Part shown: positions 10,580-17,889 of the stretch, in pieces
Numbering within the stretch: the first letter of the stretch is position 1
How the letters are laid out: each line of letters opens with the position of its first letter
Program-made: the position numbers and the translations under genes
Source: an uncultured Verrucomicrobiota bacterium
GTDB lineage: Bacteria; Verrucomicrobiota; Verrucomicrobiia; Limisphaerales; UBA1319
Length of the DNA stretch: 34,552 nt
NCBI GenBank assembly: GCA_903845125.1
Contig: CAIMWS010000245.1
Span: 1 to 34,552, forward strand
Direction of reading: 5' to 3'
The notes under the pieces: model-generated
The model's database searches: none
What the model was told of the DNA's origin: nothing
The model's input: the letters and a program-made list of their open reading frames with translations, nothing else

Positions 10580-13108
10580 TCACCGCCATTCGTGCTTGGG
10601 GTATTTACGCTGCAATTCCTGTTTCACCCTGGGGTAATGCTCCTTCCAAAAACCGGCCAGATCCTGGGTGATCTGCACCGGGCGCATGCTCGGGGCCAGG
10701 ATGTGGATCAAGACCGGCGTGCGGCCCATGGCGATTTTCGGGGTGGTGGTGACACCGAATAATTCCTGGATCCGAAGCGCAACGAACGGCTGGCCGTCGG
10801 CCACGTAAGTTACCTTGGGATTCCTGCCGTTGGGCATTTCCAGGCGCTCCGGGGCGTGTTTGTCCAAGGCTTGGTGTTGGGCATCGGAAAGCCACGACCG
10901 GACCACCCGCCGCACTTCAAGCCCTTTCACATCCCGGGCCGAAAAGGATCCATGGCAAATTTGCTCAATAACGTGCCGGCGCGCTTCCTCATCGATCGGG
11001 CTCAACTGCAATTCCGGGCACCAGCGCGCCAGGCTGTTAATGCGCAAAACCCATTGTTCCACGGAGTGGTCCCATTCCTTCATCACGATGCGGCCTTGCA
11101 TCACCTCCGCGGCCAGCAAACTGGCGGCCTCCCCGGCGGGGGGCGGTTCCAGTTTCCGGGCCGCCAGCGGCAAATCCCGGAAAATAGTCTGCTCCTCGGC
11201 GCAGACCCGTTTGGCGGTTGAATCATAATATACCCGCACTGCCGTCTGGATATCTTCGGGAAACATTTCGCTCAGCCAGGCCGGCTCGATCGCAGTGGCC
11301 AGCGACAGCAGGGTGTTCAAATCGCCCTGACGCCCCTCCACCTCGCGCACCTCGGCCACCACCATCAACGGGCTGTTTTGGACCGCGCTTTCCCGCGCCA
11401 GCACCCCTTTGCGCCCATGCACCATTTCACACCGGAGCGTGCCTTCATCCACCCGCCGCGCCACATGGTCGGAAAATCCAGCCAGGATGCATTTCTGCAT
11501 CGCTTCGTCGGGCACCGGACCGGGCTTGACGGGCAACCCTTCATCCTCGGCAATGCGCAGGAAATTCTGCAGCAGCGGCCCCACCTGCCGGGCCGTCACC
11601 ATATGGATGCCTGCCTTGCGCCCGGCTTCCACCCGGAACTCGCCTTTGGAGGCATAATTCCAGGCCCGCATGAGGATCCAAAAATCCGAACCCGCCCGGT
11701 CGCCGAACAAATCATCGCGGAACAACTGCGCCTCCCGGCCGGGATTTCGCAGCAACAGGTCGCGTCCCTGCGTGAGGGCGGCGATCAGGGCCGCCTGATA
11801 AACACATTGGTATTCCTGAGCCGCGAGCATCATCCGCGCGTAGCGCGGATGGATCGGGAAAGCGAGCATTTTGCGGCCCAGCGGGGTGATCCGCCCCGCT
11901 TTATCCAGTGCCCCCAAGTCGGTCAGCAGCACCTCGGCATAATGCAGGCTGATCTCGTCCGGCGGCTCCAGCCAGCGGAAACGCCGCAAATCCTCCACCC
12001 CCGAGGCTTTGATGGTGAGGATCACTTCCGCCAAATCCAGGCGCCGGATCTCCGGCAGTTCCTGCGGCACGCGCTCCTGGTGTTCCTGCTGGGTCCACAA
12101 GCGCACACACGTCCCCGAGGCCGTGCGACCGGCGCGGCCCGCCCGCTGGTCCGCCGCGGCCCGGCTGATTTTTTCCACCAGCAGGGTATTGATCCCGCGG
12201 CAGGGATCATACCGGGGGATCCGGGCCAGCCCGCTGTCGATCACCAAGCGGATGCCGTCGATCGTCAGCGAGGTCTCCGCCACATTGGTCGCTACCACCA
12301 CTTTCGGCTGCCGGTATTGGGCGACGGCGGCGTCCTGTTCCGGCGGCGGCAATTCGCCGTGTAACGGTAAAATGACGTACCCTTTCGATTCCGGCTGGCG
12401 GCGGATCGCCTCAATGGTTTGGTGGATCTCAAATCCGCCCGGCATGAATACCAGCACGTCCCCCTGCCCTCCCCGGCGGACATGCCGGCCGAAGGCTTCC
12501 GCCGCCACCTCCCAAACCGGCTCCGCCTGGGCCTGGATTTTACGGGGCCAGAATTCGATATCCACCGGGAAGGTTCTGCCCTCGGAGGTCAGCACCGCAC
12601 AAGGTTTCAAGTAATTCTCCAGCCGTTGGGCATCCAGGGTGGCCGACATGACCGCGATCAGCAAATCCGGCCGGTGCCGTTCCTGGAGGTCCAGGGCCTG
12701 CGCCAGGGTGATGTCCCCGTAAAGATGACGCTCGTGGAACTCATCGAAAATCAACGCCGCAACCCCCGGGAGTTGCGGATCGTGTATCATTTGCCGCAGC
12801 AGGATACCCTCGGTCACATACTTGATTCGCGTTTCCGGTCCCGAATGATTCTCAAAACGGATTTGGTAGCCAACTAATTTGCCCAGCTCGGAATCCAGCT
12901 CGCGGGCCACCCGGGCCGCCAGCAAGCGGGTGGCCAGGCGCCGGGGTTGGAGCGTGATGACCTGGCCACTGCCCAGCAGGCCGTGTTTCAATAGCATCTG
13001 TGGGACCTGGGTCGATTTCCCCGATCCGGTCGGCGCCTGCAGGATCACGCGCCGGTGATCCCGCAGGCGCTCCACGATGTCCGTTTCTATCTCGTAAATC
13101 GGCAGCAT
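10580..13108 (-). CDS. hrpB: ATP-dependent RNA helicase HrpB
   Basis: An 842-residue DEAH-box helicase of the HrpB family, close to the usual length of about 810-850. Walker A is PTGSGKST (G28-K31-S32); the DEAH box is the HrpB-typical variant DEFHER (D122-H125); motif III is SAT; motif VI is DQRAGRAGR. The long C-terminal half contains the HrpB-specific region ending in an oligomeric tail with SMRPVQITQDL and HYPRVKQEL. HrpB proteins are cytoplasmic; their exact role in most bacteria is unknown. Its ATG (13106-13108) shares its A with the TGA stop of the upstream oxidoreductase gene, so translation is probably coupled. The gene converges on the debranching enzyme gene across 52 bp with no obvious terminator. 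Confidence 0.95.
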   Translation of the reverse strand: MLPIYEIETDIVERLRDHRRVILQAPTGSGKSTQVPQMLLKHGLLGSGQVITLQPRRLATRLLAARVARELDSELGKLVGYQIRFENHSGPETRIKYVTEGILLRQMIHDPQLPGVAALIFDEFHERHLYGDITLAQALDLQERHRPDLLIAVMSATLDAQRLENYLKPCAVLTSEGRTFPVDIEFWPRKIQAQAEPVWEVAAEAFGRHVRRGGQGDVLVFMPGGFEIHQTIEAIRRQPESKGYVILPLHGELPPPEQDAAVAQYRQPKVVVATNVAETSLTIDGIRLVIDSGLARIPRYDPCRGINTLLVEKISRAAADQRAGRAGRTASGTCVRLWTQQEHQERVPQELPEIRRLDLAEVILTIKASGVEDLRRFRWLEPPDEISLHYAEVLLTDLGALDKAGRITPLGRKMLAFPIHPRYARMMLAAQEYQCVYQAALIAALTQGRDLLLRNPGREAQLFRDDLFGDRAGSDFWILMRAWNYASKGEFRVEAGRKAGIHMVTARQVGPLLQNFLRIAEDEGLPVKPGPVPDEAMQKCILAGFSDHVARRVDEGTLRCEMVHGRKGVLARESAVQNSPLMVVAEVREVEGRQGDLNTLLSLATAIEPAWLSEMFPEDIQTAVRVYYDSTAKRVCAEEQTIFRDLPLAARKLEPPPAGEAASLLAAEVMQGRIVMKEWDHSVEQWVLRINSLARWCPELQLSPIDEEARRHVIEQICHGSFSARDVKGLEVRRVVRSWLSDAQHQALDKHAPERLEMPNGRNPKVTYVADGQPFVALRIQELFGVTTTPKIAMGRTPVLIHILAPSMRPVQITQDLAGFWKEHYPRVKQELQRKYPKHEWR

Positions 13109-14373
13109 CAGGATTTCAGTCCGGCCAGGTCCACCCGCAGGCTCTGGTTCTCCTGGAGCAGTTGCGCCATGGTCATTTTGGCATGCCGAAGGCCTGCTTC
13201 CCGGGCCAGGATCGTGGCCAGCGCGCCGTCCACCGACCTCTGGACCGTAGGGTTGGAATAATCGCCGGCCACCACCGCCTGGTAAAAGGTGGCGATATTG
13301 CGCACCGCGCCTGCCTCATAAAGGTTCGCGATCTCCCCTTGATAACCGTTTTCGCCGCCCCCCAGAATGGCCTTGCCAGTGTAGCCGATCTGCGCCCATC
13401 CCGTCGTCCCCTGGATGCCGCAGACGACGTCAAATGAACCACGGTTGGCTTGGTGTTTGCCCCGGTGGCTGATCATCAAGCCATCCTCAAATTCGAAAAT
13501 GACCGAGAAAAAGTCGTGGCTGTCGCCGTGGGGGTCCGGCCGCATCAGCCGGGAGGCCGCCATGGCACTCACCGGCCGGCTTCCCGCCAGCCACAAGTCC
13601 GCATCGACGGCATGGATGCACGCATTGACATGATAGCCCCCGCCCAGCGCCACATCGTTGCACCAGGTCAGGTTGCGTAAACGGCTTTCGATGTTGTTCG
13701 TCAGCGGCGTATCGGCAAATGTCCCGGCAAAGTAATGGCTGTTGATCGCCCCGATTTTCCCGATCTCCCCTGCCTTAACCAACCGCACCACCTCCTGGTT
13801 GTGCGGATCCGTGGGAGCCTGATAATCCACCATGAAACACTTCCGGCTGGCCGTGGCCTTTTTGGCGGCCGCTTCCACCACGAGGCAGCCGGGCACATCC
13901 ACGGCGATCGGCTTGGCCATATACACGTGCAATCCCAACTCCACCGCGGTGCGCGCGTGCTCGGGGAAAAAGTAGGGCGGAGTCTCCAGCAATACCGCCT
14001 CCACCCCGCTCTCCATCAGCTTCCGGTAACCGGACAATCCGGAAAAACGCCGCTCCCCGGCAACGCCCAAGGTATCGCCGCAGGCCTTGGCCACTCCCGG
14101 GAAATAATCAGCCACGGCATGCATTTCGTAGCCGCCGTGTTTTTTGAAAAGACCGGCGATCCACGCCCCCCGCCCCCCGCAGCCCACCGCACCCAGCTTG
14201 ATCTTACGCTCCATTTTCCCGGGCGTCGCCGTAGCGGCGTTTTCCGCCGCCTGCAATCCCTGCTGGATCAGGGGTGCCACCGCCGCCGCCCCCAGGGTGT
14301 TCTTTAGAAATGACCGCCGATTCAACTGATTCCGGTCCTTCGCCGCCATTATTATTTGTTGGGAAGCATTCAT
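13108..14373 (-). CDS. Tat-exported Gfo/Idh/MocA family oxidoreductase
   Basis: A 421-residue NAD(P)-dependent oxidoreductase. A twin-arginine signal NRRSFLK (R19-R20) is followed by an Ala-rich hydrophobic stretch, implying folded export to the periplasm. The Rossmann motif is GAVGCGGRG (about 61-69). The family's EKP motif appears as AKP (YMAKPIAVD). The likely active-site segment is NACIHAVD in the C-terminal domain. Start choice: the ATG at 14371-14373 has AGGGGA 10 nt upstream and places the Tat motif normally; the open frame continues to 14592 but that extension has no domain. TTGACA lies at 14413-14418 (minus) with only a poor -10. Tat-exported members are numerous in PVC bacteria and act on sugars or polyols, but the substrate cannot be read from sequence. 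The stop overlaps the hrpB start. Confidence 0.9.
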   Translation of the reverse strand: MNASQQIIMAAKDRNQLNRRSFLKNTLGAAAVAPLIQQGLQAAENAATATPGKMERKIKLGAVGCGGRGAWIAGLFKKHGGYEMHAVADYFPGVAKACGDTLGVAGERRFSGLSGYRKLMESGVEAVLLETPPYFFPEHARTAVELGLHVYMAKPIAVDVPGCLVVEAAAKKATASRKCFMVDYQAPTDPHNQEVVRLVKAGEIGKIGAINSHYFAGTFADTPLTNNIESRLRNLTWCNDVALGGGYHVNACIHAVDADLWLAGSRPVSAMAASRLMRPDPHGDSHDFFSVIFEFEDGLMISHRGKHQANRGSFDVVCGIQGTTGWAQIGYTGKAILGGGENGYQGEIANLYEAGAVRNIATFYQAVVAGDYSNPTVQRSVDGALATILAREAGLRHAKMTMAQLLQENQSLRVDLAGLKS

Positions 14374-14601
14374 GGTTTTCAATTCCCCTGATTCTTGTAT
14401 TCCAACGCCCCGTGTCAATCCCAGAACCCAGCTCTGCAGCCTCCGCTCCAGGGCTCTCGTCCCGCCGTGCGCAAAAAGCGGCGGAACCATCACTTTCCTC
14501 CCCCAGGCAGGGAGAACGCTGAGCCTGCGGTTCCAAAGGAATACCCATGGGGTGAACCCGGTGGACTGGAAAATCCGTGAGGAGCACCTCAAGGACTTGA
14601 T

Positions 14602-14979
14602 TCACCTCACGTTCCCCCTGGTGCTGGGTTGGGACTTGCCCAGGGTGGTCAAGGGAATCGGTTCCAGCGTGAGCCGATTCAGGATGGGAAACGAGGTTTT
14701 CTCAAGAGGGGAAGCTTTACAGCCGCACCCGGCAACCGCCCTAAAATCTGATCCGAACAGATAATCGATGGAATACAGTTCGACAACCTGCAGCAGCAGC
14801 AGGCCAGCCTGGCATTGATTGGCCACAGGGAGCGCATCAGCCAGCGCTTTTCGGGAACCTGGAGAATAGTCCAAAGGCACCAGGATTTTATCCTCCTCCA
14901 ACCGAAACTGCGGTATTCGCGCTGAGCGCAAACTCACCCATCCGGCGGTGGTGGCGATCACCTCCAATGCGCGGAGCAT
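14602..14979 (-). pseudogene. Truncated universal stress protein (UspA-like)
   Basis: A 125-residue ORF. Residues about 29-66 look like the first beta-alpha-beta unit of a Usp domain: KILVPLDYSPGSRKAL, then an Ala-rich helix and LLLLQVVE. A complete Usp domain is about 140 residues and ends with the Gly-rich ATP-binding loop (GxxG, then GxV/I). None of that is here; after FGSDFRA the sequence becomes unlike Usp and stops. I looked in the other minus frames downstream (14373-14601) and found no continuation, so a deletion is more likely than a simple frameshift. The N-terminal 28 residues are unassigned. It could still be a short expressed protein. Confidence 0.4.
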
Positions 14980-15032
14980 ACTTTTTGATGCAGGAATCGC
15001 GCCCTTGGGGGAACCCGGCCGGGGCGGCGTAG

Positions 15033-15056
15033 AAAAAGCTCCCGAGTTTTGGGAGC
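15033..15056 (-). terminator. Rho-independent terminator of the slipin-rtcB operon
   Basis: On the minus strand a perfect 6-bp stem, GCTCCC / GGGAGC (15051-15056 with 15038-15043), encloses a 7-nt loop and is followed directly by five T (15033-15037). It lies 44 nt past the rtcB stop, so it closes the operon and insulates the Usp-like remnant. Nothing else is seen in the 121-bp gap. Confidence 0.8.
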
Positions 15057-15100
15057 CCCGGTTGGCCGGGGCATCCGCAGACGGGTTCCAGGCTATGGAT

Positions 15101-16603
15101 TCAATCGTCCGGGATTCCGTCGGAATCCTTGATCACAAAGCGGGCCCGCAGGCGGGCAACCTCACTGGCCAGGCCGGCGAGTTTGACCGAGTTCAGGACT
15201 TCGTTGAAATCCTTGTAAGCGGCTGGGGCCTCGTCCTTGGGATACACCCGGCAGTTGGTCATGATATCCTGGGCGGTGAATTCATCGTCCACGGTCTTTT
15301 GGTCCAGCTCCCGGACGGCGGCTTTGCGACCCTTGGCCCGTCCGGCGCCATGGTTGACGCTGTAGCAGCTCAAGAGCGCCCCCGGCTCGGCCACCATCAC
15401 GCTGGAGCCAGCGGTGGGATTGCCCGGGAGCAGGATGGGATGGCCGGTGCTGTGAAATTCGGTTCCCTCCAGGGCCGGATGGCCGGCTGGGAAGGCGCGG
15501 GTGGCCCCTTTCCGATGTACCCAGCAAGCCTGGCCGCCCATGGTTTCCAGCCGGGCGATATTGTGGCTGATATAATAGATCAGCGAGCCTTGGATGCCGG
15601 GGATCACTTCCTGGAAGGCCTCCAGCACCAGGGCGTTGATGAGCAAATGGTTGACGGTGGCGAAATTCCCGCCCAGCGCCATGTCATTGAGGTAGGCGTC
15701 GGCCTCCGGGGTGCCCATGGGCGCGTAAACCAGTTTGCGGTCGTTGGCGGGCAAGGGAATGCCCCAGGTTTCAAATTTGGCCAACAACTCCCGGAACTGG
15801 CCCTCCGCCAGGATATTCCCAAAACCGCGCGATCCGCAGTGGGAGAGGAACGCCGCGCAACCATCGCGCAGGCCAAAGACCGCCGCCGTCTGGCGGGCGC
15901 GGTCCGAATCCACCACGTGCACCGCTTCGCATTCGCCGAAATGGTTGCCTCCACCATAGGATCCCAGCTGGCGGACTTTTTCCTCGAAATTGGGGAATCG
16001 TCCCTGGGCCAGCAACGTCTCCAGCCGGGCCGCCAGTGTGTCCCGCCGGCCATCATGGCCCGAATGCGAGGCATCCTCGCAGCGGGCGGCCCATTCCGGC
16101 GGAATGCCCAACTCCCGGCACACGCCTTCCGAGGCGCCTTCCTCCACGGCACGGCGCCCCAAGGCGGCGGACACCCGCCGGGCCTTTTTCACCGAGCGCT
16201 GACCCCGGCCGGCCCCGGTGGGGGTGCGGGCGGAGATGGCCTCGATCAAGGCCCGGCGCACCGATTTTTCTGCCAGCCCGGCGGCAGGCAAGTCCAGCTG
16301 GAGCAGGCTCATGGAGCACTTGATGTCCACGCCCACTGGGCCAGGGTAAATATGGGTGGGCGAGACCAGAACACAGCCCACCGGGGCCCCGTATCCGGCG
16401 TGGCCGTCGGGGTTCAGCACCAGGCTGGTTACTCCCGGAGCGCTGCGGGCGTTGAGCGCCTGCTCCAGGCAGGTGGCGTCGAAGGTGGTCCGGATGGCCT
16501 CGGTGCCGATCACGGTGATCGGTTTGCCGCAGTCACCCCGGGCGGGCAAAAAGCCGGTAGCTTCACCGGTGGCATGGATCATGGGGACGGAGGTGTTGTT
16601 CAT
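15101..16603 (-). CDS. rtcB: RtcB family RNA-splicing/repair ligase
   Basis: A 500-residue RtcB-type RNA ligase, joining 2',3'-cyclic-phosphate or 3'-phosphate ends to 5'-OH RNA using GTP and Mn. Expected residues are present: GVDIKCSM (D93, C96), GGNHF (H221), SHCGSRGFG (H255), YISHNIA (H347), and the guanylylation site VNHGAGR (H418). The C-terminal DEAPAAYKD block is also typical. The metal motif is GVDIKCSM rather than the common GVDIGCGM, which places it in a divergent branch. It is the second gene after slipin (64-nt gap holding a 6-bp inverted repeat at 16647-16664) and ends 44 nt before a terminator. The RtcR gene is divergent upstream. No RtcA cyclase or archease gene is in the window. 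No strong Shine-Dalgarno precedes the ATG. Confidence 0.94.
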   Translation of the reverse strand: MNNTSVPMIHATGEATGFLPARGDCGKPITVIGTEAIRTTFDATCLEQALNARSAPGVTSLVLNPDGHAGYGAPVGCVLVSPTHIYPGPVGVDIKCSMSLLQLDLPAAGLAEKSVRRALIEAISARTPTGAGRGQRSVKKARRVSAALGRRAVEEGASEGVCRELGIPPEWAARCEDASHSGHDGRRDTLAARLETLLAQGRFPNFEEKVRQLGSYGGGNHFGECEAVHVVDSDRARQTAAVFGLRDGCAAFLSHCGSRGFGNILAEGQFRELLAKFETWGIPLPANDRKLVYAPMGTPEADAYLNDMALGGNFATVNHLLINALVLEAFQEVIPGIQGSLIYYISHNIARLETMGGQACWVHRKGATRAFPAGHPALEGTEFHSTGHPILLPGNPTAGSSVMVAEPGALLSCYSVNHGAGRAKGRKAAVRELDQKTVDDEFTAQDIMTNCRVYPKDEAPAAYKDFNEVLNSVKLAGLASEVARLRARFVIKDSDGIPDD

Positions 16604-16646
16604 AGCAATGGCATCAGATGGTCAGTATGCATATTTCCGCGGATTT

Positions 16647-16664
16647 GGGCAAGCTGGGTTGCCC
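16647..16664. repeat. Inverted repeat between slipin and rtcB genes
   Basis: Perfect 6-bp inverted repeat, GGGCAA (16647-16652) and TTGCCC (16659-16664), with a 6-nt spacer, in the 64-bp intercistronic gap. It has no following T-run on the minus strand, so it is not a simple terminator; an RNA processing or stability hairpin is possible. Confidence 0.4.
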
Positions 16665-16667
16665 GAT

Positions 16668-17456
16668 TCAATCCACCGGATTTGCCGATGGATTACCCGC
16701 CTTGGATTGAGACCCATTTTTGAGCGGGGCGAAACCAGCGGGAACACCCATCACCAGGGTATTTCCGGAAGCGCCCGCTCCGCTGAGGCACTGCATCAAA
16801 CGCAGGTTTTGCAGGGCCGGATTATTCTCCAGCAACCGCGCCGCGTTGGCCAGGTTGCGCAGGGCGGCGCTCTCGCCACGCGCCCGCTTGAGGGCGGCCT
16901 GGCCCTCTTGTTTGGCGCGCAGGACCTCGCCAAACACTTTCTTCAGCTCGCCGGGTAACATGACATCTTTGATTTCAGCCGAGTGCGCTGCCAGACCCAG
17001 GCCGGCGAATTCCGGCTGCACCCGTGCGAGGAGTTGTTTGCCAACCTCCAGGCGCTGTTGCAGCAGGTTCTCTATCGGCTGGGCGGAAATGACGCTCCGC
17101 AAGGCCAGTTGGACCGCGTGGTAGGCATAGCCATACCAGTTCTGCACCCCATGCAGGGCTTTCACGGGATCCTGGACCTGGTAAGCAACCAACACGCTGA
17201 CCTTGAGCCCCACATTCTCCAGGCTCAGTACTTCCTGGCCCGCGATATCCATCACCGTTTTGCGCAAGTCCACTTTGGACAAGGCATATCCAAACCCAAA
17301 CCGACGGTGGCGGCCGGCGTCCAGGAGGCCCAGCAGTTTCCCGTGACGGTAAAGCAGTCCGCACTCGAAATGGCTGATCGCAAAGCGGTGAAAAAATCCG
17401 CGCCCGGCCACGGGGACCGTAGTGGCATTCAACTCATAATAATATCCAGTATTCAT
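16668..17456 (-). CDS. Slipin / SPFH (band 7) domain protein
   Basis: A 262-residue SPFH/band-7 protein of the slipin type. The core from about residue 25 to 200 reads as slipin: FECGLLYRHGKLLGLLDAGRH, then DLRKTVMDIAGQEVLS, VSVLVAYQVQDP, an ALRSVI helix, and the motif VMLPGELKKVFGEVLRAKQEGQAALKRARGE, shown here only as landmarks. A coiled-coil helical tail follows, then a short low-complexity end. Unlike stomatin-type slipins, no N-terminal membrane hairpin is visible, so it may be soluble or peripherally bound. SPFH proteins form large ring or cage oligomers and scaffold partners. It is the first gene after the sigma-54 promoter and precedes rtcB, which implies a role with RNA repair. AGGA sits 8 nt before the ATG. 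Confidence 0.88.
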   Translation of the reverse strand: MNTGYYYELNATTVPVAGRGFFHRFAISHFECGLLYRHGKLLGLLDAGRHRRFGFGYALSKVDLRKTVMDIAGQEVLSLENVGLKVSVLVAYQVQDPVKALHGVQNWYGYAYHAVQLALRSVISAQPIENLLQQRLEVGKQLLARVQPEFAGLGLAAHSAEIKDVMLPGELKKVFGEVLRAKQEGQAALKRARGESAALRNLANAARLLENNPALQNLRLMQCLSGAGASGNTLVMGVPAGFAPLKNGSQSKAGNPSANPVD

Positions 17457-17515
17457 TTGTCATCCTGTTCCGTCAGCCGGTTTCGTTTGTCAGTCAATGA
17501 GACGGGCCGGCGCCG

Positions 17516-17718
17516 GCGGCCGCCGTAGCCCAGCGGGGATGGCGAACCACCCGCAAAGCTGGGACGCGGCCGCGCTCGCGCGCTGGCCGCCAGGCACCGG
17601 CCCGATAAGGGTTTTGAGCCCATTGCCATGGTTAGTGGCGCGTCCTCCGCTGGATCCCAATGCGCAGGACCGTAGCCGGTCATTTTTCCGGCGGCTGCTG
17701 GACTGATCCAGCGGAGCG
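17516..17718 (-). ncRNA. Predicted structured leader RNA of slipin-rtcB
   Basis: Transcription from the sigma-54 promoter should start near 17718, giving a leader of about 262 nt before the slipin ATG. By eye it folds into three consecutive parts. Part one: the extreme 5' end (17705-17716) pairs perfectly over 12 bp with 17645-17656, enclosing an inner GCCGG/CCGGC hairpin. Part two (17579-17642): small arms, with a 5-bp closing helix possible. Part three (17516-17573): a long hairpin of 10+6+6 bp with one bulged base, small internal loops and a UUCG loop. Known rtc operons in other bacteria can carry Y RNA or tRNA-like RNAs, so a functional RNA here is plausible. GC content is high, which makes chance hairpins likelier, and no known RNA family is recognised. 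Confidence 0.4.
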
Positions 17719-17728
17719 CTTGCATATA

Positions 17729-17744
17729 TGCAGGTCGCGTGCCA
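17729..17744 (-). promoter_or_regulatory. Sigma-54 promoter for slipin-rtcB
   Basis: Minus strand reads TGGCACG-CGAC-CTGCA, matching the -24/-12 consensus TGGCACG-N4-TTGCA at all but one position with exact spacing. The -24 GG is at 17742-17743 and the -12 C at 17730, predicting +1 near 17718. The adjacent divergent gene encodes RtcR, a sigma-54 activator, which makes the assignment strong. Confidence 0.85.
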
Positions 17745-17762
17745 GGTGCGGGTTCCACCTGG
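17742..17762. repeat. Inverted repeat abutting the -24 box
   Basis: Perfect 7-bp inverted repeat, CCAGGTG (17742-17748) and CACCTGG (17756-17762), with a 7-nt spacer. One arm overlaps the -24 element of the sigma-54 promoter, so a protein bound here would compete with RNA polymerase. It may also be chance in GC-rich DNA. Confidence 0.4.
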
Positions 17763-17812
17763 ATGTATCGGCTATAAATGTCTCCATCACAGTATTTTAA
17801 GAGATTGAAAGG

Positions 17813-17836
17813 CCTGTTTTGAGGACGGAAAACAGG
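17813..17836. promoter_or_regulatory. Candidate RtcR upstream activator site (inverted repeat)
   Basis: Perfect 8-bp inverted repeat, CCTGTTTT (17813-17820) and AAAACAGG (17829-17836), with an 8-nt spacer. Its centre is about 107 bp upstream of the predicted sigma-54 start site, a normal distance for an enhancer-binding protein site, and it lies 17 bp before the rtcR -35 box, so it could also serve autoregulation. Confidence 0.5.
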
Positions 17837-17853
17837 GTTTGGCCACGTTGGCA

Positions 17854-17882
17854 TTGATAGTTAAATTTCTAAGGTTTATATT
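17854..17882 (+). promoter_or_regulatory. Sigma-70 type promoter of rtcR
   Basis: TTGATA (17854-17859) and TATATT (17877-17882) are separated by exactly 17 nt, in an AT-rich island of an otherwise GC-rich region. Transcription would begin at about 17889-17890, at the rtcR ATG itself, suggesting a leaderless message; no Shine-Dalgarno is present. Confidence 0.6.
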
Positions 17883-17889
17883 TTAAGCT

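Noticed and set aside
17605..17625. A true tRNA-Leu(CAA) gene in the rtcB leader
   Set aside because: Only the anticodon-like arm matches; the stem has a mismatch, and there is no T-loop consensus or acceptor stem.
17453..17854. Minus-strand 133-codon open frame across the rtcR-slipin gap
   Set aside because: It runs through the sigma-54 promoter and the predicted hairpins, has Arg/Pro-rich composition typical of noncoding GC-rich DNA, and matches no domain.
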